Shown here in pieces: positions 1 to 7,762 of a stretch of DNA of 64,000 nt; within the stretch, counting starts at the first letter, position 1, and each line of letters starts with the position of its first letter. The DNA comes from Vicingaceae bacterium. Its GTDB lineage: Bacteria > Bacteroidota > Bacteroidia > Flavobacteriales_E > Vicingaceae. A program made the translations under genes and the position numbers. The stretch covers positions 1 through 64,000 of the forward strand of contig JAHYJH010000002.1 in NCBI GenBank assembly GCA_019429185.1, in the 5' to 3' direction. The notes beneath the pieces were generated by a model. The model was not told where the DNA came from and searched no databases. It saw only the letters and a program-made list of their open reading frames with translations.

Positions 1-20
1 GCTTCGGTTTTTACCGAAGC
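1..20. terminator. Perfect hairpin GCTTCGGT-TTTT-ACCGAAGC, possible terminator
   Basis: 8-bp perfect stem with 4-nt loop at the window edge; no strong T-tract. Confidence 0.4.
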
Positions 21-137
21 TTCACAAGATAAACATCCATCGAAGAATCGAAGTGTGCTTTCTTTCGTCTGAAACAAAATTATAAAAAAAATATGACTTT
101 TATTTGTTTTTTATGACAGTACCTACGGACAGAGGGG

Positions 138-221
138 GAAGAACCGAGCGAAGTGAGCTCATGAAAACCTTTAAAAACAATAGATACTTTGAATAAATCG
201 GACATTATGGACAAACTCTAT
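138..221 (+). repeat. Dispersed MITE-like repeat, copy A (partial)
   Basis: gaagaaccgagcgaagtgagctcatgaaaaccttta...gaataaatcggacattatggacaaactct is closely similar to the reverse complement of 6370-6452; shares its end with 11456-11485. Confidence 0.8.
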
Positions 222-1181
222 TTAAAGTGAAGGCATAAGTGGGGTAGAATCAAAATTCTTCCCTTGCCACAAATTTCTTTCTGCCATTCGTTTTTCAATT
301 TTGGCAACGATTTCGAAGTTTTTCAAGCCATTCCATTTTGGGGCAATAAGTAAATGTGGTGGCGATTCGCTGATAAACCGTTCAATAATAATATCAGGAC
401 GAAGTAAGGCAACAAATTCGCAGATAAATTCAATATAATCATCCAACTCAAAAAGATTAAATAAACTGGGTTCTGATTTGAGTTGCTGAGCCATCATGGT
501 ATGTTTTACCACTTGCAATTGATGTATTTTAAGGGTGTTGATGGGCAATTTGGAGAGTTTAACAGCATGGTTGAGCATTTCTTCTCTACTTTCGCCTGGC
601 AATCCAATAATTAAATGAGCTCCCAAATGCAGCCCTTTGTTTTTGGCTAATTCGTAAGCTGCAATGGTTTCTTCAAAAGTGTGGCAACGGTTAATAAAAT
701 CGAGTGTTCGGTTGATGGTGCTTTCCACACCAAACTCCAATGCAATGTAATGTTTGGTCGCCAAATCGGATAAAAAAGCTATCAATTCGGCATTGATGCA
801 ATCGGGACGAGTGCCAATAACCAAACCAATAATTTTTGGATGGTTGATGGCTTCTAAATACAATTCTTTTACCAATTCAATATCAGCATAGGTATTGGTA
901 TATGCCTGAAAATAAGCTAAATATTGATTAGTTTGATATTTCTTAGAAAAGAAACCAATGCCCTCATCCAATTGTTGGGTTATGCTTTTGCTCGGCTTGC
1001 AATAATAAGGATTAAACGTGTTGTTGTTGCAATAGGTACAACCGCCAACTCCTTTTGTTCCATCTCGGTTTGGACAAGTAAAACCAGTATCTAACGAAAT
1101 TTTTTGTACTCGTTCGCCAAATTTATTTTTAATAAACGTAGAATAATCGTTATAAGGTTTGGAAGATAGGATAGCTTTCAC
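222..1181 (-). CDS. TIGR01212-like radical SAM protein (YhcC-like)
   Basis: CPNRDGTKGVGGCTYCNN cysteine motif, GVESTINRTLDFINRCHTFEET, HLIIGLPGE. Confidence 0.88.
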   Translation of the reverse strand: MKAILSSKPYNDYSTFIKNKFGERVQKISLDTGFTCPNRDGTKGVGGCTYCNNNTFNPYYCKPSKSITQQLDEGIGFFSKKYQTNQYLAYFQAYTNTYADIELVKELYLEAINHPKIIGLVIGTRPDCINAELIAFLSDLATKHYIALEFGVESTINRTLDFINRCHTFEETIAAYELAKNKGLHLGAHLIIGLPGESREEMLNHAVKLSKLPINTLKIHQLQVVKHTMMAQQLKSEPSLFNLFELDDYIEFICEFVALLRPDIIIERFISESPPHLLIAPKWNGLKNFEIVAKIEKRMAERNLWQGKNFDSTPLMPSL

Positions 1182-1195
1182 GGTTGTAAAATAAT

Positions 1196-1537
1196 CTAAA
1201 CTTTTTTTACAAATTCAGATTTTAGAGCCATAGCACCAAAGCCGTCAACTTTGCAATCGATGTTGTGGTCGCCCTCAACCAATCTAATGTTTCTAACTTT
1301 TGTCCCAACTTTTATTGATTTTGGAAAGCCTTTAACTGGTAAATCTTTAATTATAGATACATCATCACCGTCTTTTAAAATGTTGCCGTTAGCATCTTTT
1401 ACTACCAATGCGTCTTCAGCAGCTAATTCTTCTGGATTCCATTCAAAACCACATTCTGGGCATGCATATAAACTATTGCCAGTTGGATATCCATAAGGCG
1501 ATTTACATTGCGGACAAGGTGTACTTTCTTCTTGCAT
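1196..1537 (-). CDS. PhnA/YjdM-like zinc-ribbon protein
   Basis: N-terminal [26 protein letters not shown] and C-terminal [25 protein letters not shown]. Confidence 0.88.
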   Translation of the reverse strand: MQEESTPCPQCKSPYGYPTGNSLYACPECGFEWNPEELAAEDALVVKDANGNILKDGDDVSIIKDLPVKGFPKSIKVGTKVRNIRLVEGDHNIDCKVDGFGAMALKSEFVKKV

Positions 1538-1658
1538 TTTTATAAATTTAAAAACGCAAAGCTACAAAAAACATTGACTTATTTCAATCACTATCTAATA
1601 ATCGTTATTGACCTTGGAGTTTTTGTGTTTTTGGGAAAATCTTGTGGCATTTTTATAC

Positions 1659-2180
1659 CTACAATGTAGTTATCATTTGCTCGTATTCTTTTTTTCTACT
1701 TTCGCCCAATTCCATATCAACATCCATAAATTTAAAATAGATGGTTTCTAATTGTTGTTCGTCCATAAGACTTTCGGCAAGCACAAACAATTCGTCATTT
1801 TCGGCTGCAATGTGGTCGAGCAAATCGCCAATATATTGTTTTAAAACTTTATACGAACGAGCATAATCACATTCTTCAACTGATTCTACGATTTCTGCGG
1901 CATATTCTCTAAAATCTTCGTGATGCGTTTCAAATTCCTCAATAATTTCTTGCAAAACAAAATCAGGATGGTCTTTTATTGCTGGGAATAAAACATCTTC
2001 TTCTTTTCGGTGATGATAGCCATCAGCATACTCACGAAAAAATTCCACTAATTTTTTTACTTTCTCGGCATATTGTTCGGGATTCTGTTCCCAAGTATTT
2101 TCCAATTTTTCAATTATTTTTTCTGCTTTTACAATAACATCGTGTTCATTGTACATTACTTTTAGAGGGTTGTGTTCCAT
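1659..2180 (-). CDS. Hemerythrin HHE domain-containing protein
   Basis: H..E/HHRKEED/HHEDF metal-ligand patterns. Confidence 0.8.
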   Translation of the reverse strand: MEHNPLKVMYNEHDVIVKAEKIIEKLENTWEQNPEQYAEKVKKLVEFFREYADGYHHRKEEDVLFPAIKDHPDFVLQEIIEEFETHHEDFREYAAEIVESVEECDYARSYKVLKQYIGDLLDHIAAENDELFVLAESLMDEQQLETIYFKFMDVDMELGESRKKEYEQMITTL

Positions 2181-2251
2181 TTTTAGCGATTTTTAATTCT
2201 CCACAAATTTAGGAATATAAATAATAAAAGACAAAAAAGTCCACTATTAAT

Positions 2252-3184
2252 TTATTGAATTAATAGTTTAAAACTTCTATCCAAATAAACAGCTATCATT
2301 TCTCGTCTGTATTTGCGTGAATACATGTCGTTATCCACAGCACGAGAGCCTTTGATTGCTTTTTTAATTAATGCTGCTTTATCATCATTTACATTTCCTT
2401 CAATTACCACAGGTTTTGGGTCAACGCCCGAAAGTGCAATTTTTAATTTTCCGTTTTTGTCGATAGCAATTGCAGAAGTTAATGAGGTAAATTCTAAACT
2501 TTCTCGTTCTCTGAGTTTAAAAAAGGCTGTTTTAAAACCTCGGTTTAAAGGAAGAAATAATGAAGTAACCATAGCATTTTCAGGAATATTTCTTGGCTTT
2601 ACACCATCTCCAGTATAGATACTTTCCAATTTTTGACGATGTGTTCCTTTTTCGTCAACGTATTCAATTTCAGTATCCATGGCAATTAAAGCTGGAGCAG
2701 TATCAGAAACCAATTCCGAAAAACAAGCATTTTTTCCACCTGTTGCAATACAAATATCGCCATCGCATTTTAAACAATATCCTATAGATTCTCTCCACCA
2801 TTCGCTTTGGTTGTAGTACAAACAACGGTTTTCGCACAATACATTTCCACCGATGGTTGCAGTTTTTCTGATTAAAGGCGAACCTACCGAAAGTGCAGCT
2901 TCAATCAACATCGGAAATTCTTGTTTGATGATTGCATTAAATTTCAGCTCTTCCAAAATTTCTAATGCTCCAATTCGTAAAAAATCGCCTTGTTTGGCTA
3001 TACCTTTCAGTTCGGTTATTTTGGTGATGTCGATTAAACAACCGGATGTTTCATTTCCTTGAAATCGGTTGACCATTACATCGGTTCCTCCAGCCAAATA
3101 TTTAAAGTTTCCTTTGTTGGCAACGGCTTGTTCAATGGCTTCTTGAACGGTTGTTGCGAGGATGTATTTTTTTTCTACTATCAT
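2252..3184 (-). CDS. FAD-binding subunit of xanthine dehydrogenase family (CoxM-like)
   Basis: KYLAGGTDVMV, SPLIRKTATIGGNV; start placed at MIVEKKYIL because the upstream ORF extension translates a palindromic repeat. Confidence 0.87.
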   Translation of the reverse strand: MIVEKKYILATTVQEAIEQAVANKGNFKYLAGGTDVMVNRFQGNETSGCLIDITKITELKGIAKQGDFLRIGALEILEELKFNAIIKQEFPMLIEAALSVGSPLIRKTATIGGNVLCENRCLYYNQSEWWRESIGYCLKCDGDICIATGGKNACFSELVSDTAPALIAMDTEIEYVDEKGTHRQKLESIYTGDGVKPRNIPENAMVTSLFLPLNRGFKTAFFKLRERESLEFTSLTSAIAIDKNGKLKIALSGVDPKPVVIEGNVNDDKAALIKKAIKGSRAVDNDMYSRKYRREMIAVYLDRSFKLLIQ

Positions 3185-3228
3185 AATAAATTTAAGGTTT
3201 GAGGTTTCATTTTTATTCCTCTTATAAT

Positions 3229-3304
3229 TCACCCCTCCAACTCCCCTCAAGGGGAGAGTGTCCTCCGTTGTGGTTTCCTCCCTTGAGGGAGGGTAGGGTG
3301 GGTG
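3229..3304. repeat. Imperfect inverted repeat containing two smaller hairpins
   Basis: tcacccctccaactcccctcaaggggag ... ctcccttgagggagggtagggtgggtga. Confidence 0.85.
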
Positions 3305-3357
3305 ATTTATTGTATTCATTTTTGTTTTTTTCTGTGAACTTGGTGTCTCTGTGGTTT

Positions 3358-6144
3358 TTAAATTTTTTCTACTACTTTACTTTTTTTCATCTCCTTCAAC
3401 ACTACTTCCGAAGTAATTGGTAACGAAGTAACTCGAACTCCAACAGCATCATAAATAGCATTTGCTATAGCTGGAATTACTGGGTGTATTGCTCCTTCGC
3501 CACATTCTTTTGCTCCAAAAGGGCCTTCTGGGTCGATGGTTTCAATAATGTTGGTGTGGATGGGAGGTGTGTCTTTACTGGTTGGGATTTTGTAATCCAC
3601 CAAGTTGCTGTTGACCAACAACCCATTGTGGTATTTCATTTGTTCACTCAATGCTTGTCCCATTCCCATGTGCCAGGAACCTTCTAATTGCCCTTCAACT
3701 GCCAATGGATTAATTGCTTTTCCAGCATCGTGAGCACCCCAAATGTCAATTACTTTTACATGACCCGTTTGCATATCTACTTTTACTTCGGTAATAACAG
3801 CTCCAAAACTATACGAAGGACTTAATCCTGCCCCAGCTCCTTTAAAATCGCCACCTAATTTTGGTGAGTTGTAAGCTCCTGTGCTGTTTAATGCACCCAC
3901 TTTTCTAGTTGCATTTTCAATGGCTTCCACCCAAGTTAAGTCTATTTTTCTATCGTTGGTAAATATGCGCTCGTTTTGGAAATTTAGTTCCGATTTTTCA
4001 ACTTGATGAAGTTTAGCAACGGCTTCCAAAATCTGTTTTTTTAGGTTCTCGGCAGCCATTTTTGCAGCATTTCCAGCCATAAAAGTTACCCGACTTGAAT
4101 AACTTCCTAAATCAATTGGAGTTAATGTGGTATCTGCCGCAACTATAAAAATATTGTCTAAACTTAAACCTAACACTTCTGCCACAATAATGGCTAGCAT
4201 GGTATCGCTGCCTTGCCCAATATCGCTGGCTCCGGAGGTTACCAAAACCCGTCCATCTAAATCTACTTTTAAATGAACTACCGATTGCGGATATTCGTTC
4301 CAATGAATAGGCAATGCACTTCCGCTGATAAAAAATCCGCAGGCAACACCAATTCCATGTCCTTTAGGAAGTTTTTTATATTTGTTCTTCCAATCGGAAA
4401 GCTCCATCACTTTTTTGAGTGATTCTACACTTCCGTTAGAAGTAACTCGATACTGACCAACAGTTATTGTATTTTCATCCAAGAAATTTTTAAAACGAAG
4501 CTCGCATGGATCCATGTTTAATTTTTCGGCAAAACGGTCAATCATGGTTTCCACTGCATAACGTGAATTTACTGCTCCATGCCCACGCATAGCACCACAT
4601 TGAGGTTTGTTGGTGTAAACTCTTCTGGTTCTAAAACCAAAATTATCTAACTTGTAGGGAGCTTGTAAAAGCACACCGTTGTAATAGGTGGTAACCACTC
4701 CAAAACTTCCATAAGCACCGCCATCAATAATTACATCGGCATCTAAAGCTTTAATAATTCCATCGTTATTTACCCCCATATCAATGGTTAATTTTGTAGG
4801 ATGTCGGCCATGATTGGATAAAAAGACTTCCTCACGGGTAAAACGAACTTTTACGGGTTGCCCCAACATTCGTGATAAATGTGAAATAATCATTTCATGA
4901 GGAAAAGGATCAGATTTACCACCAAAACCTCCACCCACATAAGGTTTAATTACCCGAACACGATTCATGGGTACTTCCATAACTTTAGCCAAAAAACGAT
5001 GCAAATAATGAGGAACTTGAGTTGCAGTAATAATGGTTAAACCGTTTTCGTCCCAATAAGCAGTTGCAGCATGAGGCTCGGTAAAACCATGATTAATTCC
5101 TTGAAAATCAAAGTCAACTTTAAGCCTGTTGTCAGCTGCTGCTAAGCCTTCTTGTTGGTCGCCAAAACGTAATTCGGCTTTTTTATGAATGTTGTTGTTA
5201 AATTTACCGTATTCGTGAATTTTTTCATCTGTTCCTATGTCTTCGCAACATTCTTGCATATCAAAAAATGGACGAATTGGAGTATAATCTACTTTAATTA
5301 ATGAACAAGCATATTGAGCAATTTCTTCGGTATCGGCAGCAACGGCAGCAACTATTTCGCCAATGTAACGTGTTTTTTCAATCGCTATTGCCGTTTCATC
5401 CTGCGAAATGGGCAAAACGCCAAAAGTTATCGGCAATTCTTTTCCTGTAATTATGGCTCTCACTCCAGGAACAGCTTGTGCTTTAGAAACATCAATGTTG
5501 TTGATTTTTGCATGAGCGTGAGTACTTCTGAGGAACTTACAGAAAAGAGCATTTTTAATTTTAATATCATCAGCATAATCGGCAGTTCCTTGCACTTTTT
5601 TAGTAGCTTCAATGTAAGGACGAGGTTGTCCGACCATTTTGAATTTAGAAACCTCCAAGGTTTTGGAAACCTTGGAGGTTTGTTTAGATTCGGAAACATA
5701 AGCTTCAACCGCCTCAATAATTTTTACATAACCCGTACAACGACATAAATTACCAGATAAAGCTTCTTTTATTTCATCCGTACTTGGATTAGGATTTTCT
5801 TCTAAAAAATCTAACGAAGTCATAATCATACCTGGCGTACAATATCCGCATTGAATTGCCCCTTTTTCTACAAATTTTTCTTGTAGTTTGTGGAGTTTGT
5901 TTTGGTCTGCAACACCCTCGATGGTAGTAATTACACTTCCATTAACACGCAATGCTGGTGTAATACAGCTTTGAACCACTTTTCCATCAACAAAAACAGT
6001 ACACGCACCACAACTGGCTTGTTCGCAACCTAATTTTGTGCCTGTTAAATTTATTTTTTCTCGTAAAACGTGTGCTAAAGTTTCATGTGGTTCAACAATT
6101 ACGTTATGTTCTTTTCCGTTTACGATTAACTTTATGATTTGCAT
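3358..6144 (-). CDS. Xanthine dehydrogenase/aldehyde oxidase: [2Fe-2S] domain fused to molybdopterin-binding domain
   Basis: GCEQASCGACTVFVDG, QCGYCTPGMIM, GNLCRCTGY; molybdopterin-domain GGGFGGKSD, QCGAMRGHG, GAKECGEG. Confidence 0.92.
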   Translation of the reverse strand: MQIIKLIVNGKEHNVIVEPHETLAHVLREKINLTGTKLGCEQASCGACTVFVDGKVVQSCITPALRVNGSVITTIEGVADQNKLHKLQEKFVEKGAIQCGYCTPGMIMTSLDFLEENPNPSTDEIKEALSGNLCRCTGYVKIIEAVEAYVSESKQTSKVSKTLEVSKFKMVGQPRPYIEATKKVQGTADYADDIKIKNALFCKFLRSTHAHAKINNIDVSKAQAVPGVRAIITGKELPITFGVLPISQDETAIAIEKTRYIGEIVAAVAADTEEIAQYACSLIKVDYTPIRPFFDMQECCEDIGTDEKIHEYGKFNNNIHKKAELRFGDQQEGLAAADNRLKVDFDFQGINHGFTEPHAATAYWDENGLTIITATQVPHYLHRFLAKVMEVPMNRVRVIKPYVGGGFGGKSDPFPHEMIISHLSRMLGQPVKVRFTREEVFLSNHGRHPTKLTIDMGVNNDGIIKALDADVIIDGGAYGSFGVVTTYYNGVLLQAPYKLDNFGFRTRRVYTNKPQCGAMRGHGAVNSRYAVETMIDRFAEKLNMDPCELRFKNFLDENTITVGQYRVTSNGSVESLKKVMELSDWKNKYKKLPKGHGIGVACGFFISGSALPIHWNEYPQSVVHLKVDLDGRVLVTSGASDIGQGSDTMLAIIVAEVLGLSLDNIFIVAADTTLTPIDLGSYSSRVTFMAGNAAKMAAENLKKQILEAVAKLHQVEKSELNFQNERIFTNDRKIDLTWVEAIENATRKVGALNSTGAYNSPKLGGDFKGAGAGLSPSYSFGAVITEVKVDMQTGHVKVIDIWGAHDAGKAINPLAVEGQLEGSWHMGMGQALSEQMKYHNGLLVNSNLVDYKIPTSKDTPPIHTNIIETIDPEGPFGAKECGEGAIHPVIPAIANAIYDAVGVRVTSLPITSEVVLKEMKKSKVVEKI
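5649..5681. repeat. 33-nt palindromic element inside a CDS
   Basis: aaacctccaaggttt-tgg-aaaccttggaggttt, perfect 15-bp arms, 33 nt = 11 codons. Confidence 0.95.
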
Positions 6145-6254
6145 AGTAATGAATTTTAACCCTCCAATAGTTGAAAATGTCGAAGACTCGTAAAATTCAA
6201 TAAATAGAACTTAAATTAAAATGATATTCATCACGTTTTAAGGAAAAAGAGGAA

Positions 6255-6365
6255 CTAATTCCCTAATTCCAATTGGTTTTTAACCAAATTGAAATAGTAA
6301 TTTTTATTGGTTACTAGTTGGTGGTGATTACCATTTTCCACTATTTTACCATCTTTTAAAACTCT
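6255..6365 (-). pseudogene. 3' relic of an ABC transporter ATP-binding protein
   Basis: Minus-strand translation RVLKDGKIVENGNHHQLVTNKNYYFNLVKNQLELGN*, an ABC exporter C-terminus, with no upstream remainder. Confidence 0.8.
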
Positions 6366-6572
6366 AATTAGAGTCTGTCTGTAAAGTCCGATTTATTCAA
6401 CATTTTTATTGTTTTATAAAGGTTTTCATGAGTTCGCTTCGCTTAGTTCTTCGTTATTCTTGTTTTAAAAACCAGTCATTTACAAAAGTAAACTCCTGAT
6501 TTTAAAAACTGCGAAAGCCTCGAATTTGAACTTTACAGTTCAGCCTCTTGACTAAATGGACAAACTCTAATT
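6366..6572. mobile_element. MITE-like element, copy B (about 207 bp)
   Basis: Imperfect inverted ends aattagagtctgtctgtaaag / rc(ctaaatggacaaactctaatt); shares about 80 nt with copy A; no transposase ORF. Confidence 0.75.
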
Positions 6573-6863
6573 GGATTTAGAAATATTAATGTAAGATTGA
6601 ATTGCATCTACATATTTTTCAAAAGCTTCCATTCCTTTAGTTGTTATTTTACAAGTTGTTAAAGGATAATTATTTTTAAATGATTTGTTGATTTCGATGT
6701 AACCAGCTTTGTTTAACTTTTGCAATTGCACACTTAAATTGCCTGACGAAGCACGAGTTTTTTCCTTTAAAAATTTAAAATCAGCTTTTTCTAAACTTAC
6801 AAGTAAACTTATAACAGCTAACCGAATTTCTGAATTGAGTAGCGAATCTAACGATTTAAACAT
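6567..6863 (-). CDS. Winged-helix transcriptional regulator
   Basis: FKSLDSLLNSEIRLAVISLLVSLEKADFKFLKEKTRASSGNLSVQLQKLNKAGYI; start placed at internal Met MFKSLD. Confidence 0.8.
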   Translation of the reverse strand: MFKSLDSLLNSEIRLAVISLLVSLEKADFKFLKEKTRASSGNLSVQLQKLNKAGYIEINKSFKNNYPLTTCKITTKGMEAFEKYVDAIQSYINISKSN

Positions 6864-7392
6864 CTGCGTTGGTTTTCGATTTTTTCCATAATAACAATCC
6901 AGGAATAACATAACCAATAAATATTGCTCCAGCATAAATGAGTAACTGCTCTGGAACAGCAACAAAAACACAAAGAATTCCCGTTATCCAAAATACGATA
7001 GAGCCAATTAACAATGGTGTGAATTTGTAAATCGCAGCTGATACAAATGTGGTTAAGCCAACCAATACTAATATAAATGCAATCGGATTAATATGATGTG
7101 CTAGGGAAATAAAAATTGTAATGACTAGCGTAATTCCAAAACCCGACCATAAAAAACCATAAACTTTGTCAAATTTTGTAGTTGTTTGATATTTTTTCCC
7201 CCGCTTGTACTCGTAAATAAATGCAATGGGTACACCAATAACAGGCATAATCAACCAAACTAAATTTGAATCATTCCCAAATCCATTTCCAATTAGGTAA
7301 TATTGGGTAAGGCTTGCTACTACTATCAAAAAGCCCCACAACATAAAATGAAACCCTGTTTCTGTAACCTTGTTTTTAGCTATACCCATCAT
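6856..7392 (-). CDS. Multi-pass membrane protein of unknown function, translationally coupled to the regulator
   Basis: Several hydrophobic segments; 8-nt overlap with 6567-6863. Confidence 0.7.
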   Translation of the reverse strand: MMGIAKNKVTETGFHFMLWGFLIVVASLTQYYLIGNGFGNDSNLVWLIMPVIGVPIAFIYEYKRGKKYQTTTKFDKVYGFLWSGFGITLVITIFISLAHHINPIAFILVLVGLTTFVSAAIYKFTPLLIGSIVFWITGILCVFVAVPEQLLIYAGAIFIGYVIPGLLLWKKSKTNADV

Positions 7393-7551
7393 TTCTTGAA
7401 TGAGTTGTAAGCTTTCTGTGTGTGATAATTTTTTTTTCGTTCATCGTTTTTAAATTAAATAAATATATTGCAAATATAAAGTAGTTTATAATATAAACCA
7501 AATAAATTTAAAAAAAGTTTGTTTTTAAGCTTAAATTAAATACTATATTCT

Positions 7552-7698
7552 TCATCTCTTAGGGTCTGTAATCATTCTTTTTACAGTACTCTCGCTGCAA
7601 TCATATTTTACTGCAATTTGAATTAAAGATACGCATTACCCTTTTTCAATCATTTCAAGCAAATAATCTAATCTTTCTTTTCGTTCTCTGAAATTCAT
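7552..7698 (-). pseudogene. Degraded small helix-turn-helix protein
   Basis: MNFRERKERLDYLLEMIEKG*CVSLIQIAVKYDCSESTVKRMITDPKR*: HTH-like sequence with an in-frame stop and truncated C-terminus. Confidence 0.65.
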
Positions 7699-7762
7699 TT
7701 GTCATTATTAAAAACCTTTCTTCTGCATTGTATGCCGCAAAATACAGGGCTGTTTAATCTGT

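Noticed and set aside
1251-1496. Plus-strand ORF of 81 aa
   Set aside because: Antisense to a well-supported PhnA-like gene; no recognisable motif.
2252-3319. Full N-terminal extension of the FAD-binding ORF (MNTINHPPYPPSREETTTEDTLPLRGVGGV...)
   Set aside because: The extension translates a palindromic non-coding repeat; the real start is most likely 3184.
5314-5748. Plus-strand ORF of 144 aa
   Set aside because: Antisense shadow of the molybdoenzyme; residue pattern is low-complexity Asn/Phe/Ser without motifs.
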